A stretch of 64,000 nucleotides of DNA. Source: Janthinobacterium sp. GW456P. GTDB taxonomy: Bacteria > Pseudomonadota > Gammaproteobacteria > Burkholderiales > Burkholderiaceae_D. Made by a program: the position numbers and the translations under genes. Positions within the stretch are counted from its first letter, which is position 1. Each line of letters begins with the position of its first letter. The DNA is taken from positions 414,911 to 478,910 of the forward strand of contig NZ_NEHB01000001.1 in assembly GCF_002127655.1 (NCBI RefSeq). Direction: 5' to 3'. Below the pieces are notes generated by a model. That model was given only the letters and a program-made list of their open reading frames with translations. It was not told where the DNA came from and did no database searches. Shown piece after piece: positions 38,559 through 47,372 of the stretch.

Positions 38559-39275
38559 TTACATCAGCAGCGCCGCCACCAGGTCTTTCCTGGTGTCGCC
38601 AGCGCTGCCGTCAAAGCGCAAGGCCGCTTCCACATGCGCCAGGTGCTCGACCATCAGGCGCGCCGCCAGATCGGCGTCGCCGCCGCGTGCCGCATCGAGA
38701 AAGCGGCCGTGCTCGTCGCACGAGCAGGCCGCCGCGTGGCCCGACTGATACAGCATGGTGATGAGCGAGCTGCGGCCCACCAGTTCGCGCACGATGTCGC
38801 GCAGAACGGCGTTGCCGGCGATATCGGCCAGCAAGACGTGGAAGTCGCCCAGCAGTTGCGAGCGCAGCGGCGTCGCTTGCGCCAGCGCCAGGCGTTCCGC
38901 TTTCAGGTGCCGATCGAGCATCCGGTAGTCGGCAGGTTTGGCCTGCGCGACGAATTCGCGCGCCAGGGCCGCTTCGATGGTGCGCCGCGCGGCAAAGATG
39001 TCGCGCGCTTCCGCTTCACTGGGCTGGCTGACGAAGGCGCCCTTGTCGGGCACCATGCGGATCAGTTTGTCTTTCGAAAGAATCAGCAGGGCGGCGCGGA
39101 TCTTGGTGCGGCTGACGCCATACAGGCGGCACAGCGCCTCTTCGCGCAGCCGTGTACCGGGCGGCAATTGGCGCGCCACGATGGCGGCCGCCATATGTTC
39201 GGCAATTTCCGCCGAGCTGTCGCCGCTGCCGGCCTTGTCTACCAGGGTTGCGCTTGATTCTGTCATGTCGGGCAA
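38559..39275 (-). CDS. GntR family regulator with FCD domain
   Basis: 238 residues. N-terminal winged helix (about 20-88: IVARQLPPGTRLREEALCRLYGVSRTKIRAAL over the recognition helix, KGAFVSQPS wing) and C-terminal all-helical FCD ligand domain (about 95-225) with HLKAERLAL and the metal-binding His residues in the FHVLLADIAGN segment. It probably senses a carboxylate or purine-breakdown product. It converges on the NCS2 permease; whether it controls that gene is unclear. The first Met (39275) or the second (39266) may be the start. Confidence 0.87.
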   Translation of the reverse strand: MPDMTESSATLVDKAGSGDSSAEIAEHMAAAIVARQLPPGTRLREEALCRLYGVSRTKIRAALLILSKDKLIRMVPDKGAFVSQPSEAEARDIFAARRTIEAALAREFVAQAKPADYRMLDRHLKAERLALAQATPLRSQLLGDFHVLLADIAGNAVLRDIVRELVGRSSLITMLYQSGHAAACSCDEHGRFLDAARGGDADLAARLMVEHLAHVEAALRFDGSAGDTRKDLVAALLM

Positions 39276-39496
39276 GGGCAGTCAGGCTCGGGCAAGGCGA
39301 ACCTTGCAAGCGCATGTCCGCGCGGCGGCGTGGTTGACGCCCCGCTGTCGGCATGCCGTTGTGCGCCTTGCGTGCCGGCAAGGCATGGCTATTCTACTAT
39401 CTTGCTTGGCGGCGCGCAGACGGAGCCTGCCGCCTGGCGAGGCATGCTCCCTGGCTGCCTGTTTTGCTGGCCATGCAGCAACCATGTAGTAACGAC

Positions 39497-39525
39497 TGGA
39501 CATGGGAAATTTTGACGTATATAAT
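39497..39525 (+). promoter_or_regulatory. sigma-70 promoter of tRNA-Asn copy 4
   Basis: TGGACA (39497-39502), 17-bp spacer, TATAAT (39520-39525), then GCGGCCTCCTTTCCC, one base different from the leader of copy 3. Confidence 0.75.
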
Positions 39526-39536
39526 GCGGCCTCCTT

Positions 39537-39612
39537 TCCCTGATAGCTCAGTTGGTAGAGCGACGGACTGTTAATCCGCAGGTCCCTGGTTCGAGTCCAG
39601 GTCGGGGAGCCA
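39537..39612 (+). tRNA. tRNA-Asn (anticodon GUU), copy 4
   Basis: 76 nt with encoded CCA, identical to the three copies 10-13 kb upstream. It closes the accessory stretch that begins at copies 1 and 2. Confidence 0.97.
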
Positions 39613-39626
39613 GAACAAGCAGCAGC

Positions 39627-39656
39627 AAAGGGCCACGTGGCAACACGTGGCCCTTT
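39627..39656 (+). terminator. terminator of tRNA-Asn copy 4
   Basis: AAAGGGCCACGTG (39627-39639) pairs with CACGTGGCCCTTT (39643-39655) around a GCAA-type loop; ends in T. It is the strongest of the tRNA terminators and shares GGCCACG with copy 1. Confidence 0.88.
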
Positions 39657-39763
39657 TGTCATGTGCGCATGGTTTTCATCCATGCTTGCCATCCCGTCAG
39701 TGTAGCAACGGCCTGCGCGATGCCATCCCGCTGGTGGCAGGGGCACGCGCAATGATGCCCGGA

Positions 39764-40147
39764 TCAGGGATCGACAAACACGTCGAAGCGCACCTTGAGC
39801 GGGCTGCCCCAGGAGATTTCCACCCAGGCCTTGAAGCCGCCGTTGTAGGGCGCGATGTTATACACGGCCATGCGGGCGGCACCGATGAAACGGTCCTGGG
39901 GATTCGCGCCATATTCGCTGATATTGAGGAATACGCGCGAATTGGCGTGCACATTGGCATTGACGAAGTTGACCGAAGGATGCACGCCATTGGCCGTCCA
40001 CGTATAGTAGGTGGTGAAGGCGGCGGAACTCAGGTTCAAGTCCTGCGCGGCCGCGCCTTGGGCGCTTTGGCCTTCCTGCTCCATCGGCGTATCGGTTTCA
40101 TCCAGTGCCAGGTTGCTGCCGGTGCGATGTTCTACTTTCATTTCCAT
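39764..40147 (-). CDS. hypothetical protein, unrecognised
   Basis: 127 residues, not recognised. Residues 1-40 are polar, acidic and Gln/Ala-rich (LDETDTPMEQEGQSAQGAAAQ), followed by a probable beta-rich domain (45-127) full of aromatic and Asn residues (FTTYYTWTANGVHPSVNFVNANV, RVFLNISEYGANP, GGFKAWVEISWGSPLKVRFDVFVDP). No signal peptide or membrane helix. ATG 40147 has AGGAG seven bases upstream, strong support for translation. The split between an extended leader and a folded domain could suit a binding or effector-like protein; this is speculative. It stands alone beside tRNA-Asn copy 4. Confidence 0.65.
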   Translation of the reverse strand: MEMKVEHRTGSNLALDETDTPMEQEGQSAQGAAAQDLNLSSAAFTTYYTWTANGVHPSVNFVNANVHANSRVFLNISEYGANPQDRFIGAARMAVYNIAPYNGGFKAWVEISWGSPLKVRFDVFVDP

Positions 40148-40487
40148 GATGTACTCCTGATCGATAGTTTGGACGCCGCGCCTGTCGTCGTGCGGCAAGA
40201 CGCCCTATCTGTGCTGCCGTGACGGCCAGTGTCACGTCCTGGCTGATAAGGTAGCCGCCTGCTCCATGCTGTTGGAGTAATTCATTCTAGGCGTACACAG
40301 GGGCGGAAAGCGCGCTGGGCCGCCGGAAAAGCGGCGTGCGATTGTGCTGGCGCAAACACCTTGCAGGCAGGTGGCGAGATCTTTTCCCCCAGGCTATTTT
40401 TACGGGGCCGCCACGCATGCGGCGCAGGACAATGGCACAATAGGCCCAGCCGACCTGCCGATACGGAACCCGTTGCGAGCCTAGCCC
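40148..40487. other. divergent intergenic region with a 6-bp-arm inverted repeat
   Basis: 340 bp between the hypothetical gene (-) and the alpha/beta hydrolase (+). No gene is supported. CGTGAC (40218-40223) and GTCACG (40231-40236) form an inverted repeat with a 7-base spacer that could bind a dimeric regulator of the minus-strand gene. No clear -35/-10 pair was assigned. Confidence 0.4.
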
Positions 40488-41279
40488 ATGCCGATACTGA
40501 ACCTGAGTGCCGAAACCGATATCTATTACGAACTGATCGAAGGCGACCCCGCCAAGCCCTGCCTGGTATTCCTGCACGAAGGACTCGGTTGCTGTGCGAT
40601 GTGGAAAGATTTTCCCGCGCAGCTATGCCAGGCGACGGGGTGCCGTGGCTTGCTGTATGACCGCCACGGCTATGGGCGGTCTTCGCCGCTGGCGGCGCGG
40701 CGCCAGCTCCATTATTTGCACGACTACGCGCTGTGCGAACTGCCGCAAGTACTCGCGGCACTGCTGCCGGGGCAGGACCATTTTCTCGTCGGCCACTCCG
40801 ATGGCGGCAGCATCGCCCTGATCTATGCGGCACAGCAGCCGCCGCGCCTGCGCGGCATCATTACCGAGGCGGCGCACGTGTTTGTCGAAGGCATCACGCT
40901 CGATGGCATCCGCGTGGCGGACGCGGCGTTCGGCGCGGGCAAGCTGCGCGCGCTGGCGAAATACCATGGCGACAAGACGGAAACCATTTTCAAGGCCTGG
41001 TCGGACACCTGGCTCAGCTACGGTTTCCAGTTCTGGAACATCGAATACCTGCTGCCTTCCGTCGAATGCCCGGCGCTGGTGGTGCAGGGCAGCGAGGACC
41101 AGTACGGCAGCGCGGCCCAGGTCGACACCATCGTGGCGCAGGCCCTCAACGCCATGCCCGCCATGGTCGAGCAGTGCGGGCATACGCCGCACCAGGAGCA
41201 GCCGCAGGCATTGCTGGCGCTGATGGAAGGCTTTTTGCAAGGCCGCATGGACGCGGCCGCTCACCCGAAAACTATATGA
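40488..41279 (+). CDS. alpha/beta hydrolase
   Basis: 263 residues, cytoplasmic (no signal). Fold markers: LVFLHEGLGCCAMWKDFP (oxyanion region, about 24-41), YDRHGYGRSSPL (about 57-68), nucleophile elbow GHSDGGS (Ser about 106), catalytic Asp in QGSEDQYG and His in CGHTPHQE. Close to the small hydrolases acting on esters or C-C bonds; substrate unknown. The stop overlaps the next ATG (ATGA), pairing it with a VOC enzyme. Confidence 0.86.
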   Translation: MPILNLSAETDIYYELIEGDPAKPCLVFLHEGLGCCAMWKDFPAQLCQATGCRGLLYDRHGYGRSSPLAARRQLHYLHDYALCELPQVLAALLPGQDHFLVGHSDGGSIALIYAAQQPPRLRGIITEAAHVFVEGITLDGIRVADAAFGAGKLRALAKYHGDKTETIFKAWSDTWLSYGFQFWNIEYLLPSVECPALVVQGSEDQYGSAAQVDTIVAQALNAMPAMVEQCGHTPHQEQPQALLALMEGFLQGRMDAAAHPKTI

Positions 41280-41653
41280 TAGACCACCTCGATCACCTGG
41301 TATTGACCACCCGCGACAAACCGGCCTGCATTGATTTCTATACGCGCGTGCTGGGCATGCAGCTGGAAACGTTCGGCGCCGGCCGCCATGCCTTCAAGTT
41401 TGGCGCGCAAAAGATCAATCTGCATGAAGCCGGCAAGGAATTCCTGCCCAAGGCGGACCTGCCCACACCCGGCGCGCTCGACCTGTGCTTCATCGCCGCC
41501 GTGCCGCTGGACGTGTTCATCGCCCATCTGGCGGCGCTGGACATTGCCATCGAGGAAGGGCCGGTGTCCCGCACGGGCGCCAATTGGCCCATCCGCTCCG
41601 TGTATCTGCGCGACCCGGACCGTAACCTGATCGAAGTGTCCGAACGCGCCTGA
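41276..41653 (+). CDS. VOC (glyoxalase/dioxygenase superfamily) protein
   Basis: 125 residues, one VOC domain made of two beta-alpha-beta-beta-beta modules: IDHLDHLVLTTRDKPACIDFY (about 2-22), KFGAQKINLHEAG, then LRDPDRNLIEVSE (about 111-123). Potential metal ligands His5, His/Gln mid-chain and the Glu in LIEVSE are present. It resembles VOC family virulence/YaeR-type proteins; it may isomerise or cleave the product of the coupled hydrolase. Substrate unknown. Confidence 0.85.
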   Translation: MIDHLDHLVLTTRDKPACIDFYTRVLGMQLETFGAGRHAFKFGAQKINLHEAGKEFLPKADLPTPGALDLCFIAAVPLDVFIAHLAALDIAIEEGPVSRTGANWPIRSVYLRDPDRNLIEVSERA

Positions 41654-41676
41654 GGTTTCATGCGGCGCCCTGGCGT

Positions 41677-42363
41677 TCAATGGCAGGCGGGATCGCTGTC
41701 CCAGCGGCCCGAGCAGATGCGCGAACGGCACAGCATGCCTTCGATCAGGCCCAACTGCTGACAGCGCTGCAACAGTTCCGCCGTTTCCTGTTCCTGTCCC
41801 GGTTCCTGCCTGCGCAGCACCACGTCGCGCACGGGCGGCGCCATGCCTTCCTGCCGGTGCGCATGCGCGACCATCGCCGTGAGCAAGGCGACGTCGCTGT
41901 CGCTGGATGCGGCGGCCGGTTTCGCTCCCTGTGGGCGGGCGGCCGCCTGGCGCGCGGGCGCCAGCGCCTTGGGCGGGGCGCTTGCTGTCGCGGCGACCGC
42001 AGCAGACAAGGGCGGCGCCGCCGTATTGACGATGGTGGCCGCCTGCGCCGTGTGCGGCAGCACCGTTGCTGCTGGCGCGGGCGGAATCTCGGTCATGGCT
42101 GTGGCGGGCGCCGGCGGCAGGGGTGGCACCTCCGTGTCGTAGGCGAGCACGGCCGTGATCAGCACCGCCAGGCACAGTGCGCCGGCGGCGCCGTAGCGCC
42201 AGCCGGGGCGCCAGCGCGGAGCCGGCATGGCTGCGGGCGCGGCGGCGCCGTGCTCGAGCTGCGACAGGATGCCCTTGCCTTCGATGCGCGCGCCTGCCGC
42301 GCCCGCCTTGCTCAGCAGGTCAGGACCGTGCGCCTGGCCATCTCCGGTTTTCAGTAAAGACAA
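41677..42363 (-). CDS. hypothetical single-pass membrane protein at the T6SS border
   Basis: 228 residues. Cytoplasmic N-terminus (1-60), one transmembrane helix (about 61-79, YGAAGALCLAVLITAVLAY), then a periplasmic Pro/Ala-rich stalk (80-150) and a small C-terminal domain with four Cys (CQQ, MLCRSRIC, PAC), probably disulfide-bonded. Start: TTG 42363 is preceded by a near-perfect GGAGGTGA five bases away and beats all ATG candidates. It diverges from the M15 peptidase gene. The architecture resembles GspB-like stalk proteins, but no family is recognised. Confidence 0.65.
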   Translation of the reverse strand: MSLLKTGDGQAHGPDLLSKAGAAGARIEGKGILSQLEHGAAAPAAMPAPRWRPGWRYGAAGALCLAVLITAVLAYDTEVPPLPPAPATAMTEIPPAPAATVLPHTAQAATIVNTAAPPLSAAVAATASAPPKALAPARQAAARPQGAKPAAASSDSDVALLTAMVAHAHRQEGMAPPVRDVVLRRQEPGQEQETAELLQRCQQLGLIEGMLCRSRICSGRWDSDPACH

Positions 42364-42502
42364 AATATCACCTCCGCAATGGATCAAATTCGACTGACCT
42401 TGATGTAAACCGCGCTCATGCGGGCCGCGGACGCCTACGATCTAGCGATACCGCCGAGCAATGGATTGCCCGGTCCCGCCGATTCCCGTCACGGAGCGCC
42501 CC

Positions 42503-43342
42503 ATGTTTGTCGCCCTGGTCCTGATGTATTTCCTGCTCGCCTGTCTCGCTTGCTGGCTGCTGCTGTTTCCCGGCGGCCGCGCCATCGTGCTGCACACACT
42601 CGTCAACCTGGGCTGGCGCATGCAGCGGCGCGCACAAGGGTTGCAGCGGGGCGGCGGCGCGCAGTGGCAGCGCGTGCAGCGGCACACGGGCTCGGGCATG
42701 GCACGCGCTAGGCAACTGCTGTGGCGGCATCGCTGGCTGAGCCTGGCAGGAAGCGTGCTCGTCATCGTGCCCCCGCTGCTGGCCTGGCTGTCCAGCGACC
42801 GGATCGCCCTGCGCGGCTATGCCGACCAGCAACACGTCATCAATGACCAGGTCAGCGACTTGCTGAAAGGCGAGCAGCTGGTGCCGCCTTTGACCCTGCC
42901 GCCGCTGCTGTTTTCCACGGCGGAGGTGACGCAGCTGCGTCCGCTGCTGGGCGGCGCCAGCCGCAACTGGCAATTGCTCGACCACGATTACGCGCAGCGC
43001 CTGCTGCTTGTCTTCAAGATCATGAAGGAGATGCATGGCTACGACATGGTCTTGCTGGAAGGCTACCGCAGCCCGGCGCGCCAGGACCAGCTGGCGGCGG
43101 CCGGGCCGAACGTGACCAACGCGAGGGCGTTTCAAAGCTATCACCAGTACGGCCTGGCCGCCGATTGCGCATTCTTGCATGAAGGAAAGCTCATCATTTC
43201 TGAAAAAAATGCCTGGGCCATGCGCGGCTACCGTTTATATGGCGTGACGGCCGAATCGGTGGGCCTGCGCTGGGGCGGGCGCTGGACCATGATGGATTTT
43301 GGCCACACGGAATTGCCGCAACCGCGCGGGCTGGGCAAGTAA
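42503..43342 (+). CDS. membrane-anchored M15 peptidase, TagX-like
   Basis: 279 residues. Two hydrophobic helices (about 2-21 and 79-96) precede a periplasmic M15-type peptidase domain (about 150-275) with zinc motif SYHQYGLAAD (212-221; His214 and Asp221) and the DFGHTEL segment carrying the third ligand; EGYRSPARQ is also typical. Such enzymes cut peptidoglycan stem peptides. In Acinetobacter, the T6SS-encoded TagX is an L,D-endopeptidase that opens the wall for the apparatus; this gene lies just upstream of tssM and likely does the same. ATG 42503 has GGAG upstream and begins the helix; ATG 42461 adds 14 residues. Confidence 0.8.
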   Translation: MFVALVLMYFLLACLACWLLLFPGGRAIVLHTLVNLGWRMQRRAQGLQRGGGAQWQRVQRHTGSGMARARQLLWRHRWLSLAGSVLVIVPPLLAWLSSDRIALRGYADQQHVINDQVSDLLKGEQLVPPLTLPPLLFSTAEVTQLRPLLGGASRNWQLLDHDYAQRLLLVFKIMKEMHGYDMVLLEGYRSPARQDQLAAAGPNVTNARAFQSYHQYGLAADCAFLHEGKLIISEKNAWAMRGYRLYGVTAESVGLRWGGRWTMMDFGHTELPQPRGLGK

Positions 43343-43559
43343 GCCGCGCCAGCCATTCTAGCGCCGCGTACCGGCCTGAATTTCACCACTGCAAGCTTAC
43401 TTGCGCAGCGTCAATGGCACACCGGCGCGTGCCGTGCGCTGGCGCTTGGAACTTGTCGTATGTCAACAAAGGCGCGCCGCATTGCTGTCAGCATGGGCCG
43501 AATCCGCCTCGCTGCGCGGCGGCGTTCCTCCTGTTTTGCGACCTCACCCTGGGCTCATC

Positions 43560-46500
43560 ATGCTGCGACGACTCTGGCATTTCCTCACCGACAGCCGCAA
43601 TCTGACCATCCTCGGCTTCGTGGCGCTGGCCGTGTCCCTGTACCTGGGCGCCGAGGTGCTGGAAGTGGCGCTGATCTGGGCGCTGGCCTTGTTGCTGCTG
43701 GCTTTTGTCACGTGGCTGGGCCTGTGGCTGTGGCGCCGGCGCCGCGCGCGGCGCAATGCGCAGGCGCTGGGCCAGGCCATCCTCAACGAGGCCGAGATCG
43801 CCGCCGCGCAGGCGGCCTCATCCTCGACGGCCAGCAACACCCAGCAGGGCGAACTCGATGCCGTGCGCACGGGCATGCTGGCCGCCATCGAGACCATCAA
43901 GACATCCAAGCTGGGCCTCAAGTCGGGCGCCGCCGCCCTGTACGAATTGCCGTGGTACATGATCATCGGCAATCCGGCCGCCGGAAAGAGCAGCGCCATC
44001 CTGCAGTCGGGCCTGCAATTCCCTTTCGCCGACGGCAAGGTCGTGCAAGGCGTGGGCGGCACGCGCAACTGCGACTGGTTTTTTACCACCGACGGCATCG
44101 TGCTCGACACGGCGGGGCGCTACTCCGTCGTCGACGAGCACCGGGGCGAGTGGTTCGGCTTTCTCGACCTGCTGAAAAAATACCGGCGCAAGGCGCCCAT
44201 CAACGGCATCCTCATCGCCGTCAGCATCGCCGAATTGAAGGGCGACCCCGATGTCGGCATGCAACTGGCGCGCAGCCTGCGCAAGCGCGTGCAGGACGTC
44301 ATCGAGCGCCTGGAAGTGTTCGCGCCCCTGTACATCGTGTTTACCAAGGCGGACCTGATCGCCGGCTTCACGGAGTTTTTCGCGGACGCCGAACGCAGCG
44401 AGCGCGAGCGCGTATGGGGCGCCACCATGCCGTATCAGCGCAAGCTGCCCACGGCCGACTTGCTGAGTTTTTTCGACCAGAGTTTCGATGAATTGCACGA
44501 TGGCTTGACGGAGCTGAGCCTGGCCAACATGGCGCACCGGCAACGCAAGACGATGGCTCCGGGCGTGTTTACGTTTCCGCTGGAATTTGCCGCCATCAAG
44601 CCGGCCCTGCGCGCCTTCATCGCCACCCTGTTCGAGGAAAATCCGTTCCAGTTCCAGCCCGTCTTCCGCGGTTTTTACTTTACCAGCGCGCTGCAGGAGG
44701 GCGAGCCCGTCAGTGCCTCCTCGCAGCAGGTGGCGCGCCGCTTCGACCTGGCCTTCGCGCCGGCCCCGGCCGCCGTGCCATCGGGCGCGCGCCAGCATGG
44801 CTATTTCCTGCTGGAGTTGTTCCGCAAGGTGATTTTTGCTGACAAGCACCTCGTGGCCACCTATGCCAACCGCGCCAGGCTGCGCTTCAAATATGCCGTG
44901 TTCTTTGCCGCCACCGTGTCGCTGGGCGCCTGCCTGGGCGGCTGGAGCTGGTCCTACCTGGGCAACCGGCAACTGGTGGCCAACGTCGAGGCCGATCTGA
45001 ACAAAGTGGTGAAGCTGCAGGAGAAGCGTCTGGACTTGCAGTCGCGCCTGGAAGCGCTCGAAATATTACAGGACCGCATCGAGCAGCTGGAAGCGTACCG
45101 GGAGCAAAGGCCGTGGTCCTTGCGCCTGGGCCTGTATCAGGGCGACTTACTTGAGCGCAAGCTGCGCGAGGAATATTTTGCCGGCGCGCGCCAGGTCATG
45201 CTCGCCCCCGTGGCGGGCGCGCTGGAAGCCTTGCTGTTCGAGATGAACGCCAGCGCCGACCAGCTGCAGCCCACGGCGCGCACGCCGCAGACGCCAGCCG
45301 CCGCGTCGCCTACGGCAGCGCCGCGCAGCGTGCAGTACCAGGCGGCCAGCGCGACGAATGTGGAAGACGCCTACAACGCGCTGAAAACCTATCTGATGCT
45401 GGCCGACAAGACGCATGCGGAAAGCAGCCATCTGAACGACCAGATGACGCGTTTCTGGCGCGGCTGGCTGGAGGGCAACCGGGGCGCCATGCCGCGCGAG
45501 CAGATGATACGCAGCGCCGAACGGCTGCTGACGTTTTACCTGGCGCAGATCGGCGACCCGTCCTGGCCGCGCATCGAGCAGAAGCTGGCGCTGGTCGACC
45601 AGGCGCGCGACAACCTGCGCCGCGTGGTGCGCGGCATGCCGGCGCGCGAGCGCGTGTATGCCGACATCAAGGCGCGCGCCTCGACGCGTTTTCCCGGCAT
45701 GACGGTGGCGCGCATCGTCGGCGAACAGGATCAGGCCCTGCTGGCGGGCAGCTATGCCGTCTCCGGCGCCTTTACGCGCCAGGCCTGGGATAAGTTCGTC
45801 GAGGGCGCGTTTCGCGACGCCGCCAACCGCGAACTGCAAAGCGCCGACTGGGTGCTGAAAAGCGCCTCCACCGACGACCTGACCCTGGAAGGCAGTCCGG
45901 AGCAGATCGAGAAAAACCTCGTGGCCATGTACAAGGCCGACTATGCGCGCGAATGGCAAAAATTCGTGCAGGGCGTGGCCGTCGCCGACCTGAAGGGTTT
46001 TGACGGCGCCGTGCAGGCGATGAACCGCCTGGGTGACCCGCAGTCGTCGCCGATCGCCAGACTGCTGACGACGATCTACGAGGAAACCTCGTGGGACAAC
46101 CCGGCGCTGCAAAATGCTCAATTGCGCAAGGCCGAGCGGGGCATCGTCGCCTGGTTCAAGGAAACCGTGCTGCGCCGCGCGCCGTCGCAGCTGACGGGCA
46201 GTCCGGGCCTCAATGCGCAGCTCGATCCGGCGCGCCTGGATAAACCCATGGGCCCCGTGGGACGCGAATTTGCCGGCGTGGGCAAGCTGGTGGCGGCCAG
46301 GGATAACAATGCCTCGCTGATGCGCGCCTACCTGGAAGCGCTGTCGAAACTGCGCAGCCGTTTGAATTTGCTGAAGAACCAGGGCGACGCGGGGCCGGGC
46401 GCGCGCCAGTTCATGCAGCAGACGCTGGAGGGCAGCGGCTCCGAGCTGGCCGACGCCCTGAAACTGGTCGACGAGCAGCTGCTCACGGGGATGAGCGACG

Positions 46501-47372
46501 CGCAAAAGCAGGCGATACGCCCCATCCTCGTGCGTCCGCTGATGCAGACCTTTGCCGTCATCGTCGCGCCGGCCGAACTCGATATCAACAAGACCTGGGT
46601 GGCGCAGGTGTATGAGCCGTTCCAGAAATCGCTGGCCAACAAATATCCGTTTGCGCCCACGGCGCGCATCGAGGCGAGCAACCTGGAGATCGGCCAGTTC
46701 TTCGGCCCGGAAGGCCTGGTGGCGAAATTCGTCACGACCTCCATGGGCCCCCTGGTGGTGCGGCGCGGCGACGTGCTGGCGCCGCGCACCTGGGCCGACA
46801 TGGGCATCAGCCTGTCGCCGCAGGTGGTGGCGCGCTTTCCCGGCTGGATCGCGCCGCTGGGCGCGGGCGGCGTGGCAGCCACTTCGACGGCGGCGCAAAC
46901 CGTCTTCCAGATCCAGCCGTCGCCCGCACCGGGCACGCTGGAATACACGGTGGAGATCGATGGCCAGCAGCTGCGCTACCGCAACACGCCGGCGCAGTGG
47001 ACGAACATGGTGCATCCCGGTCCGCAGGGCGCGGCGGGCATGCAAGGGGCGCGCATCACGGCCGTCACCTTCGACGGGCGCACGGTGGAATTGTTCAACG
47101 AGCCGGGACAGTTCGGCCTGAAGCGCATGATCGATGCGGCGGCCAAGAAGCGCAAGGATGGCGGCGTGTTCGAACTGCGCTGGGCGCGCGGCGAGGTGGC
47201 CGTGGCGGTCGACCTGAAAATCACCAGCAGCGCGGAAACGACGGCGACGGGGGCGGGCGGAACTGCGGCGCTGCAGGAGCAGGGCTTTCGCGGCATGCAG
47301 CTGCCCGAGACCATCGTGGGTGCTCCGGCGCCCGTGCCGGTCATCGCCGCGGCAGCGGGAGTGTCGCCATGA
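43560..47372 (+). CDS. tssM: T6SS membrane complex subunit TssM (IcmF/VasK)
   Basis: 1270 residues. Two N-terminal membrane helices (about 12-50), a cytoplasmic NTPase-like domain with Walker A GNPAAGKSS (about 140-148) and VLDTAGRY, a third helix at about 445-465 (YAVFFAATVSLGACLGGWSW), then the long periplasmic domain ending in the beta-rich part that contacts TssJ. With TssL and TssJ it forms the trans-envelope channel of the T6SS. ATG 43560 gives the expected MLRRLWHFL start; upstream frame extension is unsupported. It overlaps tagF by four bases. Confidence 0.95.
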   Translation: MLRRLWHFLTDSRNLTILGFVALAVSLYLGAEVLEVALIWALALLLLAFVTWLGLWLWRRRRARRNAQALGQAILNEAEIAAAQAASSSTASNTQQGELDAVRTGMLAAIETIKTSKLGLKSGAAALYELPWYMIIGNPAAGKSSAILQSGLQFPFADGKVVQGVGGTRNCDWFFTTDGIVLDTAGRYSVVDEHRGEWFGFLDLLKKYRRKAPINGILIAVSIAELKGDPDVGMQLARSLRKRVQDVIERLEVFAPLYIVFTKADLIAGFTEFFADAERSERERVWGATMPYQRKLPTADLLSFFDQSFDELHDGLTELSLANMAHRQRKTMAPGVFTFPLEFAAIKPALRAFIATLFEENPFQFQPVFRGFYFTSALQEGEPVSASSQQVARRFDLAFAPAPAAVPSGARQHGYFLLELFRKVIFADKHLVATYANRARLRFKYAVFFAATVSLGACLGGWSWSYLGNRQLVANVEADLNKVVKLQEKRLDLQSRLEALEILQDRIEQLEAYREQRPWSLRLGLYQGDLLERKLREEYFAGARQVMLAPVAGALEALLFEMNASADQLQPTARTPQTPAAASPTAAPRSVQYQAASATNVEDAYNALKTYLMLADKTHAESSHLNDQMTRFWRGWLEGNRGAMPREQMIRSAERLLTFYLAQIGDPSWPRIEQKLALVDQARDNLRRVVRGMPARERVYADIKARASTRFPGMTVARIVGEQDQALLAGSYAVSGAFTRQAWDKFVEGAFRDAANRELQSADWVLKSASTDDLTLEGSPEQIEKNLVAMYKADYAREWQKFVQGVAVADLKGFDGAVQAMNRLGDPQSSPIARLLTTIYEETSWDNPALQNAQLRKAERGIVAWFKETVLRRAPSQLTGSPGLNAQLDPARLDKPMGPVGREFAGVGKLVAARDNNASLMRAYLEALSKLRSRLNLLKNQGDAGPGARQFMQQTLEGSGSELADALKLVDEQLLTGMSDAQKQAIRPILVRPLMQTFAVIVAPAELDINKTWVAQVYEPFQKSLANKYPFAPTARIEASNLEIGQFFGPEGLVAKFVTTSMGPLVVRRGDVLAPRTWADMGISLSPQVVARFPGWIAPLGAGGVAATSTAAQTVFQIQPSPAPGTLEYTVEIDGQQLRYRNTPAQWTNMVHPGPQGAAGMQGARITAVTFDGRTVELFNEPGQFGLKRMIDAAAKKRKDGGVFELRWARGEVAVAVDLKITSSAETTATGAGGTAALQEQGFRGMQLPETIVGAPAPVPVIAAAAGVSP

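Noticed and set aside
26585-39763. Genomic island or prophage inserted at tRNA-Asn
   Set aside because: No integrase, transposase, phage gene or partial tRNA attachment repeat is visible; all four tRNA copies are complete. Variation between copies by recombination remains possible and is listed as a finding.
43440-43480. RpoN-type -24/-12 promoter upstream of tssM (TGGCAC near 43424)
   Set aside because: A TGGCAC is present but no GC at the right spacing for the -12 element.
43401-43559. 53-codon N-terminal extension of TssM
   Set aside because: No ribosome site, composition unlike the family; ATG 43560 gives the usual short cytoplasmic start before helix 1.
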